Source: CAVVUF01 sp963751425
GTDB taxonomy: Bacteria > Chloroflexota > Anaerolineae > Anaerolineales > UBA4823
NCBI GenBank assembly: GCA_963751425.1
Contig: CAVVUF010000001.1
Coordinates: 434,001-498,000 of the forward strand
Direction: 5' to 3'
DNA: 64,000 bases
Positions 27,217 to 37,274 of this stretch are shown in pieces. The notes below the pieces were generated by a model. That model had not been told where the DNA came from and did no database searches. It saw only the letters and a program-made list of their open reading frames with translations. The position numbers were made by a program, and so were the translations under genes. Every line of letters begins with the position of its first letter. Position 1 is the first letter of the stretch.

Positions 27217-28713
27217 CTATGATTTCAAACGACCATATAATTGATTTATTTCCAAGATGCGTTTCTGGAGAGTCTCGGAGGTAGAGCCTTCTGCCATTCG
27301 CCAGGTCCAATTCCCGCTCGGGTTGCCAGGATAATTCATGCGAGCGGTATTGTCGAGTTCCAAAAAATCCTGCATGGGAGCCAGTGCGAACATGGCGACA
27401 GAGGCCCAAACCCCTCGGATCAGATCCCAAGAAACCTGGCTGCCATCCTGATTCATATAACGCCGGTAATAACTTTGTTCACCTTCAGGGACACGCTGAT
27501 ACCATCCAAGCACCGTATCATTATCATGAGTTCCGGTATAGGCCACACAATTGGTAACGTAATTATGGGGTAAGAATGGACTTTCAGGTCCTCCATCAAA
27601 AGCAAATTGGAGAATTTTCATCCCGGGAAGGTTAAATCCTTCACGGATGGCAACAACATCAGGCGTGATCACTCCCAGATCTTCAGCAATGATCGGTAGA
27701 TCACCTAAGGCTTTCTTGACAACAAAGAAGAAATCTTTTCCTGGACCTTTTTTCCATTTCCCTTTTACAGCCGTTTCGGCATTTCCGGGTACTTCCCAAT
27801 AACCGGCAAAACCACGGAAATGGTCCAAACGGATAAAATCCACTAAATTCAGCACTGTCCGGATGCGGTCCAGCCACCAGGCGTATCCACTGGCTTTATG
27901 CTCTTTCCATCGATACAACGGATTTCCCCACAACTGTCCGGTAGCCGAGAAATAGTCGGGTGGCACCCCTGCGACAACAGTGGGCTTACCACCTTGGTCC
28001 AGGAAGAACAGTTCCGGATGAGCCCAAACATCGGCGCTGTCATGCGCAACAAAGATGGGAATATCTCCGATGATTTGAATACCTTTTTGTTTAGCATAAT
28101 CACGAAGTTCGGCCCATTGTTTATAAAAAAGAAATTGCCTGTATATTTGCCTATCAACCAATAGTTCTAGCTTCTGGCGTACTTCACTCAGTGCCTCTTG
28201 CTGGCGATCTCGGAGAGAAGCTTCCCAGGTAGGCCAAGGCGCTCCAGCATGAGTTTCTTTAATGGCCATGAACAAAGCAAAATCATCCAGCCAGGCAGAG
28301 TGGGCGCTTTTAAATTTCTCGTACTGATCTTTGATAGGTCTTGATCCATGCTCAAGAAAACGATCATAAGAACGATCTAACAGAGATAATTTCCAGGTGA
28401 TCACCGCGCCATAATCGACATGGTCGGCTGGGAACGAAGGGCAATCGGTCAGATCATCAGGGAAAAGCAAGCCTTCATGGATTAGTGAGTCTGGGCTGAT
28501 CAGGTAAGGATTGCCGGCAAACGATGAAAAACATTGGTAAGGAGAGTCGCCATAACCGGTGGGGCCCAATGGCAGGACCTGCCACAAGCTGCAGCCAGTT
28601 TCTGCTAAAAAATCCAGCCATTGATAAGCCTGAGGGCCAATATCACCAATGCCATAAGGCCCAGGTAAGCTGGTCGGATGTAAAAGGATTCCAGAAGAAC
28701 GGTTATACTTCAT
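27217..28713 (-). CDS. malQ: 4-alpha-glucanotransferase (amylomaltase)
   Basis: This 498-residue GH77 enzyme transfers alpha-1,4-glucan segments and serves glycogen and maltodextrin metabolism in the cytoplasm. It begins KYNRSSGILLHPTSLPGPYG, as is typical. The catalytic residues sit in FIRLDHFRGFAGYW (nucleophile Asp), IIAEDLGVITPDV (acid/base Glu) and TGTHDNDTVLGW (stabilising Asp). The chosen start at 28713 lies inside the 3' end of glgC (11-base overlap), implying translational coupling. The alternative start is ten codons earlier. It is the last gene of the glgA-glgC-malQ run. Confidence 0.95.
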   Translation of the reverse strand: MKYNRSSGILLHPTSLPGPYGIGDIGPQAYQWLDFLAETGCSLWQVLPLGPTGYGDSPYQCFSSFAGNPYLISPDSLIHEGLLFPDDLTDCPSFPADHVDYGAVITWKLSLLDRSYDRFLEHGSRPIKDQYEKFKSAHSAWLDDFALFMAIKETHAGAPWPTWEASLRDRQQEALSEVRQKLELLVDRQIYRQFLFYKQWAELRDYAKQKGIQIIGDIPIFVAHDSADVWAHPELFFLDQGGKPTVVAGVPPDYFSATGQLWGNPLYRWKEHKASGYAWWLDRIRTVLNLVDFIRLDHFRGFAGYWEVPGNAETAVKGKWKKGPGKDFFFVVKKALGDLPIIAEDLGVITPDVVAIREGFNLPGMKILQFAFDGGPESPFLPHNYVTNCVAYTGTHDNDTVLGWYQRVPEGEQSYYRRYMNQDGSQVSWDLIRGVWASVAMFALAPMQDFLELDNTARMNYPGNPSGNWTWRMAEGSTSETLQKRILEINQLYGRLKS

Positions 28714-29965
28714 GGGCTTCTCTCTTCGTAGTGATATATTCACCTGTTGTAATCGTCGAAGATGGATAATCGCTTTCGATCACATCCGTTCCGATGACAG
28801 CACCCGGTTCAATCGTGTATCCGGCAGGTACAAAACTATTCTTACCAACCATGGCAATGCTCGGTTGTGAATCGGCGGTAACTTTTCCCACGTGAGAATC
28901 TTCACCGATCTTAACTTTTTTATCAATAATCGCCCGTTCGACAACCGCACCTGATTTAACCACTGCATCGGTTAAGATGATCGATTCGCGAATGACCGCC
29001 CCACTTTCTACGCGTACGCCCGCCGATAAAATACTTCGCTCAACCAGGCAATTTGAAGCAAGCAAGCAGCCATCGGTGATCATGCTGTCAACTGAAACCG
29101 CTCCTTTTTCAAACCGGACCGGTGGACGTTCTTCTGTTCGGGTATGGATCACCCAGGAACGATCATAAAGGTTTATGGAAGGTTTGGATCCTAATAGATC
29201 CATGTGAGCTTGCCAATACGAATTAACGGTCCCAACATCTACCCAATAACCCGAATAAGGGTATGCAAATACGTTGTTACCATCTTTGATCATGCGCGGC
29301 AAGATATCTTTTCCAAAATCATGACTTGAATCGTGTCGTTTGTGGTCTTCCCAAAGCACGCGATCCAAGACCTGAACATTGAAGAGATACACCCCCATAT
29401 TTGCCAGGTTTGAGGGCGGAACTGCAGGTTTTTCTACAAAGGAATTGACCCGGTAATCCGCATCATAACCGACAATTCCATAACGTGGAGCCTCTTCGGG
29501 TGGGACCCGAATCGTTGCCATAGTCAGGTCGGCTTGATGATCCTGGTGGAAAGTAATCATGGCATCGTAATTCATTTCATAGATATGGTCACCCGAAAGG
29601 ATAAGCACCATGTCCGGATTAGTTTCTTTCAACCAGCGAAAATTTTGTTGGACCGCGTCTGCGGTGCCTAAAAACCAATCCGACGCACCGCGCGCTTTAT
29701 AGGGTGAATAAATCCGAACGCCGCCGGTGAAATCACGGTTCAGGTCCCAAGGACCACCCGCTCCAATATGCTCAATTAACGAATGCGGGCGATATTGGGC
29801 AACGATCATCACATCAAATATTCCGGAGTTGACACAATTCGAAAGCGTGAAATCAATGATCCGATATTTACCAGCAAAGGGAACCGCCGGCTTCGTTCGC
29901 TTTGCGGTCAGGGTACCCAGACGAGAACCCTCCCCACCAGCCAGGATCACAGCACGAGTTTTCAT
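28703..29965 (-). CDS. glgC: Glucose-1-phosphate adenylyltransferase
   Basis: This 420-residue enzyme makes ADP-glucose from Glc-1-P and ATP, the committed step of bacterial glycogen synthesis. The nucleotidyltransferase domain begins AVILAGGEGSRLGTLT and has the KPAVPFAGKYRIIDF and WFLGTADAVQQN motifs. The C-terminal left-handed beta-helix (from about residue 290) shows hexapeptide repeats (SGAVIRESIIL). Length is normal. It starts 12 bases after glgA and overlaps malQ. Control by metabolites such as fructose 1,6-bisphosphate is usual for the family but not readable here. Confidence 0.96.
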   Translation of the reverse strand: MKTRAVILAGGEGSRLGTLTAKRTKPAVPFAGKYRIIDFTLSNCVNSGIFDVMIVAQYRPHSLIEHIGAGGPWDLNRDFTGGVRIYSPYKARGASDWFLGTADAVQQNFRWLKETNPDMVLILSGDHIYEMNYDAMITFHQDHQADLTMATIRVPPEEAPRYGIVGYDADYRVNSFVEKPAVPPSNLANMGVYLFNVQVLDRVLWEDHKRHDSSHDFGKDILPRMIKDGNNVFAYPYSGYWVDVGTVNSYWQAHMDLLGSKPSINLYDRSWVIHTRTEERPPVRFEKGAVSVDSMITDGCLLASNCLVERSILSAGVRVESGAVIRESIILTDAVVKSGAVVERAIIDKKVKIGEDSHVGKVTADSQPSIAMVGKNSFVPAGYTIEPGAVIGTDVIESDYPSSTITTGEYITTKREAHEV

Positions 29966-29977
29966 GTTTTCTCCCTT

Positions 29978-31541
29978 TCATTCATCATTATTAGATTTAA
30001 AGAATACGCCTCTTTGATCATCGGTCTTTCTAAGCTGATTTGATATCAGGGTTTCATATAAGTTTAAATATGCCAATGCTGAACGTTTCCAGGAAAAATC
30101 TTGAAGCATCCCATTCCTTTGGATGGCTTGCCATTCACTTTGATCCTGATACACTTTAACGACACGGTGCAAGGTTTTCGACAGCGCCCGTGAAGAAGCC
30201 TCCCGAAAAAGAAAACCATTCCTCTTCGAAGATGCGCCGCTATCGAAAATCGTGTCGGCCAATCCACCGGTTGCTCTGGCTACGGGAATACAACCATAAC
30301 GCATGGCAATCATTTGAGCCAATCCACAAGGTTCATAGCGGGAGGGCATCAATAATGCGTCAGCTCCGGCATAGATCCGGTGGCTGAGGGGGGCGTCGAA
30401 TTTAAGGACAGCCCGAACTCTGTTAGGAAAATGATCCTGTAATTCCTGGGTCGTCTCTTCCAGCTCTGGTAATCCTGTTCCCAAAATCAGGGCTCGCCAA
30501 GCGTATTTTTTCTGTCTGCCGAGCTGCTCAAGGGCCTCTACGGCAAGATCAATGCCTTTTTGGAAATCCATCCGAGTGATCATGGCAAATAAGGGGATGC
30601 GCTGATCAACCGTTTTCTGATCGCTTAAAAAGCCAGTCTCCTCCAATAAAGCGGCTTTGTTTACCTGGCGTTTATTTAATGTATCCACTGAGAAAGGTTC
30701 AGTCAGGTATGGGTCAGAGCCAGGATCCCATCGTTCAGGATCAATGCCATTGAGAATTCCAGAGATGGATGCAGACCGGGTCTTTAGAAATTTCTCCAAG
30801 CCGGCACCAAATTCTAGGGTTAAAATCTCCTTCCCATAAGTAGGCGAGACGGTGTTGATCCAGTCGGCAGAATACAACCCCAGCGGTAAAGGAAGCTGCC
30901 GCGCCCAATCGGGAAGGATTCCTTGAGGAGCAGGTGGAAGATAGAAGGAGTCCATCGGAATTTCACCGTCCACCCCTTGGAACGGTAAATTATGCACACT
31001 TCAATAAAGTTCGCGTTTGATCGTAAAAAGGATCTTTGTCCCGATTGAGGTAAAGCCAGTAGATTGCAGCAGCAGTATGCCAGTCATTGGCATGCACAAT
31101 ATGGGGTTTAAAATCGATCTGCCGCGCCAGCTCTAGAGCGGCTAAGGAATAGAAAATGTACTTATGCGCATCATAACCCCAATCACTGGAATATACGGGT
31201 GCTGCCGGTTTTATTGGTTCTCCAGCGATTAAATAAACTGGAACTTGCTCCAAATCAACCTGGTAGGCGGTGGCTTGGATTGGGCCACTTTTATGCAGCA
31301 CAGAGAAAGAAGTTATCTGCTTGGGTTTGTATGTCTGTTGGTTTATCACACCATGGAAGGGGATAACAAGACGAATATCGATATCAACGGGCAGCTCATT
31401 GCCTTCTGGAGAAAGATAGGTTTTTAGCGCTCGCAGGGCGGGAGGTAATGATCCACCGACATCACCTAGACCACCTACTTTTACCAGAGGATCTGCTTCA
31501 GAACAGAGATAAAGAATGCGGAGAGGTGATGGGAGGGACAT
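29978..31541 (-). CDS. glgA: Glycogen synthase, one frame break
   Basis: This GT5 ADP-glucose:glycogen glucosyltransferase is split into two frames that meet near 30995. The N-terminal part has the ADP-glucose-binding KVGGLGDV, VHANDWHTAA and ends at LLK. The second begins VHNLPFQGVDGE and has TRMDFQKGIDL and the C-terminal SRYEPCGLAQMIA. One base change would restore a protein of about 520 residues, slightly longer than usual. Because upstream and downstream parts are both well conserved and the operon is intact, a sequence error is more likely than loss of the gene. It is first in the glgA-glgC-malQ run. Confidence 0.9.
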
Positions 31542-31681
31542 AAGCTTATTTTACACGAAAATGAGTTTAGATGGTGTAAAAAGTACGTAAAACTGAATAC
31601 CGGGCTGAGAATTCGAATGATAGATCCAGAAAATTCGCCCTCTCGACAAAAATACCGTCTTCTGATAACATTACTCCCCGT

Positions 31682-31705
31682 ACGGATGGGTATCCACCCA
31701 TCCGT
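31682..31705. promoter_or_regulatory. Perfect inverted repeat in the glgA-typA divergent spacer
   Basis: ACGGATGGGT, a 4-base centre, then ACCCATCCGT. It lies 141 bases before the glgA start and 118 before typA. It could be an operator shared by the divergent genes or a bidirectional hairpin (CTAATTTT follows on the plus strand). Confidence 0.45.
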
Positions 31706-31749
31706 CTAATTTTCTGTGCCTTAGGATAATTTGTGAGAATGCCCTACAG

Positions 31750-31788
31750 TGGGATGTGAGTGCTTCTTGATTTGGCACGCACATCCCA
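31750..31788 (+). promoter_or_regulatory. Stem-loop in the typA leader
   Basis: TGGGATGTG pairs with CACATCCCA, and an inner TGC/GCA extends the stem across a small internal loop. TTTC follows. It ends 35 bases before the typA ATG. It could be a weak terminator acting as attenuator, or a cold-response structure. Confidence 0.45.
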
Positions 31789-31823
31789 TTTCAATATCGA
31801 CCCTTATCTAGATTGCAGGTATT

Positions 31824-33671
31824 ATGCTGACTGAACGAACCGATCTCCGAAATATTGCTATCATCGCCCATGTCGACCACGGCAAGACCACCCTGGTCGA
31901 TGGGCTTCTGCGCCAGGCACATATCTTCCGCGATAACCAACAGGTGATGGAGCGCGTGATGGATTCCAACGACCTCGAGCGCGAGCGCGGCATCACCATC
32001 CTGGCAAAAAATACCGCCATCACCATCTGGGATGAAGTGGCACAGCAGCAGGTCAAGATTAACATCGTGGATACGCCTGGCCATGCGGATTTTGGCGGTG
32101 AGGTCGAGCGTGTGATGAACATGGTGGATGGTGTGCTCCTGCTCGTTGATGCAGCCGAAGGACCGATGCCCCAGACGCGTTTTGTATTGAAGAAAGCCCT
32201 CGAGATGGGCCATAAAGCTATCGTGGTCATTAACAAAGTCGATCGGAAAGATGCCGAACCTCAAAGGGTCTTGAACCAGACTTTCGACTTGTTCATCGAG
32301 CTGGGTGCCAACGATCAGCAAGCTGATTTTCCGGTGATATATGCCAACGCCGTCACCGCTCAGGCTGGCTTGACGCCAACCCTGGGTCCGAACCTGCAGC
32401 CCCTCTTCCAGGCTATCCTTCGCCATATTCCCTCACCTCAAGTCGAAATCGATGGCCCCTTACAAATCCTGGTAACTACCCTGGGATATGATGATTACCG
32501 GGGTGTTACAGCCATTGGACGGATTTTTTCTGGCACAGTGCGAATTGGGCAGGCACTATCCAGGATGACTTTGAGTGGGGCAGTGCTCCCAGAGCGCGCC
32601 CGCTATCTTTATGTTCACCAGGGTTTGGCTAAGATCGAGACGGAACATGCCGAGGCAGGAGAAATCGTAGCCCTGGCGGGATTGGAAGGGATCGCCATCG
32701 GTGAGACCTTGTGTGACCCTGAGAATCCCGTGGCTCTCCCACCTATCAAAGTAGAGGAGCCAACCGTAAGAATGACTTTCGGCGTCAACACTTCACCTTT
32801 CTCGGGAAGAGAAAGCCGTTGGAGTACCTCACGTAAGCTGCGTGAACGCCTATTCGATGAGCTGCGTTCCAATGTGGCTTTACGCGTCGTTGAAACTGAG
32901 ACAACAGACGCCTTCACGGTCTCAGGTCGGGGTGAGCTACATCTGGCGATCCTGGTAGAAACCATGCGCCGGGAGGGCTATGAGTTTCAAATATCGAAGC
33001 CCGAGGTCATTTTGCGAGAAGATGAGACAGGTGAAATCCTCGAACCTTTCGAAGAAGTGCACATCGAAACCAGCCAGGAAACTGTTGGTGTGGTCGTCGA
33101 GATGCTTGGAGAACGCCGTGGCCAAATGCTGGATATGCAGGATACTTCCGATGGTAATGTGCGCCTGGTGTACCTAATTCCAACCCGCGGTTTACTGGGA
33201 TTCCGCTACCAATTTCTGACGGCTACCCGTGGCGCGGGCGTTATGCACACCATCTTCCATGATTACATGCCTTTGGTGGGGGAAGTATCAGGACGAGAGC
33301 GCGGCTCGCTGGTGGTCTGGGAAGAAGGGGTCACAACCACATTCGGTCTGCGTAATGCAGAAGAACGCGGCGTCTTATTTATCGAGCCTGGTGTAGAAGT
33401 CTACGAGGGCATGGTAATTGGCGAACACGCCAAGACCAATGATATTGCGGTAAACGTATGTAAACAAAAACACCTGACCAACGTGCGGGCAGCGCGGGCC
33501 GATGCTACCGTACGCCTGACGCCCCCGCGCAAGATGAGCCTGGACGAATGCATCGAATACCTCAGCGAAGACGAGCTGCTCGAGGTCACACCGCTCAACT
33601 ACCGTATTCGCAAACGCATTTTGAATACGGAGGATCGCGGTAAGCAGATCAAGAAAGCAAAGGAAGTATAG
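31824..33671 (+). CDS. typA: Ribosome-associated GTPase TypA/BipA
   Basis: This 615-residue translational GTPase binds the 70S ribosome and supports 50S assembly and growth at low temperature or under stress. It has an EF-Tu-like G domain with G1 AHVDHGKTTL, the switch I RGITI, G3 DTPGHADFGG and G4 NKVD, then domain II, the EF-G-like domains III and V (GRGELHLAIL, PTRGLLGFRYQFLTAT), and the TypA-specific C-terminal domain ending TPPRKMSLDECIEYL. Full length and intact. It is convergent with the next gene, with only one base between the two stops. Confidence 0.97.
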   Translation: MLTERTDLRNIAIIAHVDHGKTTLVDGLLRQAHIFRDNQQVMERVMDSNDLERERGITILAKNTAITIWDEVAQQQVKINIVDTPGHADFGGEVERVMNMVDGVLLLVDAAEGPMPQTRFVLKKALEMGHKAIVVINKVDRKDAEPQRVLNQTFDLFIELGANDQQADFPVIYANAVTAQAGLTPTLGPNLQPLFQAILRHIPSPQVEIDGPLQILVTTLGYDDYRGVTAIGRIFSGTVRIGQALSRMTLSGAVLPERARYLYVHQGLAKIETEHAEAGEIVALAGLEGIAIGETLCDPENPVALPPIKVEEPTVRMTFGVNTSPFSGRESRWSTSRKLRERLFDELRSNVALRVVETETTDAFTVSGRGELHLAILVETMRREGYEFQISKPEVILREDETGEILEPFEEVHIETSQETVGVVVEMLGERRGQMLDMQDTSDGNVRLVYLIPTRGLLGFRYQFLTATRGAGVMHTIFHDYMPLVGEVSGRERGSLVVWEEGVTTTFGLRNAEERGVLFIEPGVEVYEGMVIGEHAKTNDIAVNVCKQKHLTNVRAARADATVRLTPPRKMSLDECIEYLSEDELLEVTPLNYRIRKRILNTEDRGKQIKKAKEV

Positions 33672-33672
33672 C

Positions 33673-34384
33673 TCACTGCACTTTGATCTCAACCACCCAT
33701 TTAACCCATTTGCCTCCCGATAATGCCGGAAATACAACCCTGAGTGGAAAGCCATGCAGGATCGGCAGCGGTTGATTATTCCACTCGTAAGCTAAAAAGT
33801 TTTCTTCAGAATACGCTTCAGATAACGAAACCGAGCTGGTGTATCCGTCAACACCAATAAAATACACTGCGGTGGCAGCGCTTTGGACGCCTGCCAGATC
33901 CAGCACATGATGAATGGGGGTGCCTGCCCAGTTGGCATGATCTTGAAAAACACCCGGGCAAATCAGCGGAGCAGCAGATTCTACCCTCGGAAGGCAGCGG
34001 ATTTCATCCATCGTCAGGCTCAGCGGATAATCTACCTTGCCAGTTACTTTAAAGTTGGTAAGATGCCAGGTCGATCTGCTGGTAGGTGCCCGTCATATGC
34101 AGATCTGTACTTGAGTTTAACATTGTGTAACCCGGAATCTCGGCGGGCAAAGTAGGTACGATCAGTGGTGGAAGCTGGCATTCGAGAGACCCAACGGTCG
34201 ATGTTTCAGATGATGCAGCTGACGGAATAACACCCGGGGTGGAGGTGGGTGAAAGTATTGGAGTAAGTTGGGGAAGATCAGTATTATCGTTATATTGGGA
34301 AAGTTCAATAGGCTGATTTGAGGTGCGGCAAGCTGTCAGGATAAGTAAAACGAAGAAGGCTTTGTGGAGTTTTTTAATAATCAT
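33673..34384 (-). CDS. Lipoprotein with sulfite-oxidase-type molybdopterin domain, one frame break
   Basis: The N-terminus is a short lipoprotein signal (VLLILTAC) plus a low-complexity linker. The oxidoreductase molybdopterin-binding fold follows: GKVDYPLSLTMDEIRCLP, then LICPGVFQDHANWAGTPI with the cysteine at the Mo-ligand position, and the DGYTSSVSL and HGFPLRVVFP motifs. The frame breaks near 34045, where LASY should join FKVTGKVDYP. The joined protein is about 236 residues, matching small YedY/sulfite-oxidase-like proteins that often work with a membrane heme protein. None is adjacent. The stop abuts the convergent typA stop. Confidence 0.75.
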
Positions 34385-34655
34385 GGGGGCGGTTTCTTTA
34401 TCGATAAGAAAGAGAAATGTGGGTTAGGTAAGCAGTATTTATAAGTATTTACTGGATCAAACCAACTTATCCAATTATAACCCAGGCGGGAAATGAATAA
34501 CGAGAACAGGGTACTATCTACCATTTATATGATCAAGTATTCGACCATATTCAAAGAGTTTTTTATTTGCGTGAATTTTATAAGCAAGAAATGCTGAATT
34601 ACGCGATAATATGGATGCGCCTGAATTATCCCCAATAACAACCATGGAGGCCAAA

Positions 34656-35807
34656 ATGAATAACTCATCCTTTGATTTTCCTGTAGTCGATTGCCATATT
34701 CATTATGGAAACCCATCGTTAATGGAAGGATTGGTGAAGATTCTGGATGACAACAAGATCAGGAAATGCAATATTGTTTGTACCCCACACGAGGCTCGCC
34801 TGAGCCTGGTTCCAGATGCGCTGCACCTTAAAGCACACTACCCTGACAGAGTATATGTTTTCGGCGGCCTGGACATATCAGCCTTATTCATGTTTCCCGA
34901 TACCTGTGGGACCTATTTTGCTGGTTATGTAGAAAGATTGGTCGAGATGGGCTGTGATGGGATTAAGATGATCGAAGGTAAACCGGATATGCGTAAGAGG
35001 CTGCCCATCCCCGCTTTCGACGGCTCAGCTTACGCACCTTATTGGGAAAAGATGGAGGAGTTAGGACTGCCGCTCGTCTTCCACGTGAATGATCCCGAGG
35101 AATTTTGGAATGGAGAACTCGTTCCCGAATGGGCTAAACTTCAGGGCTGGTTCTATGGCGATGGAAGCTTCATCGACAATGAAGAGCAGTATTCTGAGGT
35201 CCTCAACGTACTCAAGCGCCATCCTGACTTGAATGTAATTTTTGCTCATTTCTTCTTTTTATCCAATCAGCTCGATCGGCTGGGGGAGTATCTGGATGCA
35301 TACCCAAAGATGCATGTCGACCTGACGCCGGGGATTGAGATGTACCACAATTTTTCCAAAAACCCAGAGAAAGTGCGCGATTTTTTCATCAAATACCAGG
35401 ATCGCATTCTGTATGGAACAGATATCGGCGCGAAGGCACTCCTGGCAGCAAATGGTGAGGGCATCGAACCTGAAGAAAGTAGGCTGCGCATAAACCTGGT
35501 GCGCAGTTTTTTGGAGGAAGAAGATGTTTTTCAGCTTGAGACTGAAAAAGGGTACCTGTTTGGGAAGTTTGCAGGAGGTTTCCAGGGAATACATCTACCA
35601 AAGGAAGTCTTGAAGAAAATATACTTCAAGAACTTTGAAAGATTGGCAGGAGAAAAGCCCAGGCAGATCAAAGTGAATCCGATCATCCAGGAATGTCAGA
35701 GGCTGGCAGGAGTTATTCCAATCATGGGAGCCGCAACACCAGGTATGGCAGGAGACACCAGCATAGCCATTATGGTAGAGAATTATTTTAAAGGTTCATT
35801 GAGATAA
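34656..35807 (+). CDS. Amidohydrolase 2 family metal-dependent hydrolase
   Basis: This 383-residue TIM-barrel enzyme of the amidohydrolase_2 family includes decarboxylases and lactonases of aromatic and sugar-acid pathways. It begins with the metal site VDCHIHYG. The barrel continues with LPLVFHVNDPEEFW, NVIFAHFFFLS and ILYGTDIGAKALL, whose His and Asp residues fit the family. I chose ATG 34656 because GGAGG lies 5 bases upstream; the ATG at 34611 lacks such a site. A GPH-type transporter follows after about 66 bases, suggesting uptake and hydrolysis of one small carbohydrate-like substrate. Confidence 0.82.
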   Translation: MNNSSFDFPVVDCHIHYGNPSLMEGLVKILDDNKIRKCNIVCTPHEARLSLVPDALHLKAHYPDRVYVFGGLDISALFMFPDTCGTYFAGYVERLVEMGCDGIKMIEGKPDMRKRLPIPAFDGSAYAPYWEKMEELGLPLVFHVNDPEEFWNGELVPEWAKLQGWFYGDGSFIDNEEQYSEVLNVLKRHPDLNVIFAHFFFLSNQLDRLGEYLDAYPKMHVDLTPGIEMYHNFSKNPEKVRDFFIKYQDRILYGTDIGAKALLAANGEGIEPEESRLRINLVRSFLEEEDVFQLETEKGYLFGKFAGGFQGIHLPKEVLKKIYFKNFERLAGEKPRQIKVNPIIQECQRLAGVIPIMGAATPGMAGDTSIAIMVENYFKGSLR

Positions 35808-35873
35808 CATGAACCTGGTGATGTGCACACTCCACAAACCTCAATAAACCCAATCACTAACAAGGAGGCTAGC

Positions 35874-37193
35874 GTGAAAACCATCAAGAAGTGGCAGGAA
35901 CCAATTTATGCGATCGGGGGATTTGGACCAGGATTTATGTATCAACTGGTTTTGACTTACCTTTTATATTTTTATCGCCCAGCACAGGCGCGCATTGAAG
36001 CCGGTGCGCTGGTGCTCGCTCCCGCGGTGGGTTATGCATTGGGGTTGTTGGTCGCCCGCGTGCTGGATGGTGTTGTAGATATCCCTATCGCAGGCTGGAC
36101 AGATAACATGAAGAGCCGGTGGGGTAGGCGCAGGCCCTTAATGATGTTAGGCATCATTCCAGTCATCATCTGTTTTGTGCTCTTGTGGTACCCTCCTATC
36201 ACAGGAACAGCCCTGGGGACTGGCGGTCATTGGGCTAATGCCCTATACGTAGCTGTGATCAGCTCTTTATATTTTTTCTTCTATACCCTTATTACCGTTC
36301 CATATCTGGCCGCGCTTTCCGAAATCGTGCCGGATGAACAATCCCGCGTACGCGTGGCAAGCTGGCAAACTTTTTTCAACACTGGCGCTTATGTATTGGT
36401 CTTTGTGGTTGCGCCAATCCTCTTTGACAAGTTCGGTGTGCGAGGCGCAGCACTGATGCTGTTACCCAGCTTCATTACATTCTTTGGTCCCCTGCTCGTG
36501 ATCAAAGAAGATCCAACCAACACCCCGGCTGCCAAAGCAGCTTCTCGAGATGTGCCGCTGTTAGAGAGCATCAAGCTGACCCTAACCAATAAAACTTTTT
36601 TGATCTATATGTCTACGGTCGCCACCTTTTTCTTTGGACTGCAATTCTTCTTGGGTGGGATTGCCTTCATGGCCGCAGATATGATGGGGATCACTGAAAC
36701 GCAACTTGGTTTGATGAACGCGGCAGCTTTTGCACCCGTGCCGATCATGTTGATCATCTTTAACCTGATCTCTCGAAAGAAAGGGGCTAAGTACGCCTTC
36801 CGGGCAGCCCTTCTTGTCTTCGCAGTAGCGATGCTGATTTTCCCGTTGGGATGGACTCAGTTTAGCCTGCCAATCTCACCCTTGATCATTGGCGTTATCG
36901 CAGGGGTGATAGCCAGCTTTTCAATTGGAGCTTTTTTTACGATCCCCTACGCCTTTCCAGCCCAAATTTCAGCAGTCGAAGCCGAACAAACCCACAAGGA
37001 TCGGGCGGGAATGTATTTCGCGGTGCAAGGTTTAATCAACCAATTTGTCGGCTCACTTGCCGGCGCGATCCTGGCGCTGCTGTTAACCTGGAAGTATGGT
37101 GTGGTTGCCATCGGCCCGATCGTTGCAGTGACAATGATCGTAGCATTCTTCCTCTTCGCGCCCTATCCGCTGGGAAAGCCTACGAATAAATAA
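35874..37193 (+). CDS. GPH-type sugar:cation symporter (MFS, MelB-like)
   Basis: This 439-residue membrane protein has about 12 predicted TM segments. Early motifs VARVLDGVVDIPIAGWTDN and RWGRRRPLMMLG match the glycoside-pentoside-hexuronide symporter family, which imports sugars with Na+ or H+. GTG 35874 has an excellent AGGAGG 5 bases upstream; the frame extends 17 codons further but without such a site. It lies directly downstream of the amidohydrolase. The substrate is not predictable; a sugar acid or oligosaccharide is plausible. Confidence 0.85.
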   Translation: MKTIKKWQEPIYAIGGFGPGFMYQLVLTYLLYFYRPAQARIEAGALVLAPAVGYALGLLVARVLDGVVDIPIAGWTDNMKSRWGRRRPLMMLGIIPVIICFVLLWYPPITGTALGTGGHWANALYVAVISSLYFFFYTLITVPYLAALSEIVPDEQSRVRVASWQTFFNTGAYVLVFVVAPILFDKFGVRGAALMLLPSFITFFGPLLVIKEDPTNTPAAKAASRDVPLLESIKLTLTNKTFLIYMSTVATFFFGLQFFLGGIAFMAADMMGITETQLGLMNAAAFAPVPIMLIIFNLISRKKGAKYAFRAALLVFAVAMLIFPLGWTQFSLPISPLIIGVIAGVIASFSIGAFFTIPYAFPAQISAVEAEQTHKDRAGMYFAVQGLINQFVGSLAGAILALLLTWKYGVVAIGPIVAVTMIVAFFLFAPYPLGKPTNK

Positions 37194-37274
37194 GAAAACC
37201 TTACCAATGAATATTCTTTTTTGTGACAATTGCTTAATGGAGCAACTACACATGTCAAGGATCAAGGATTAATC

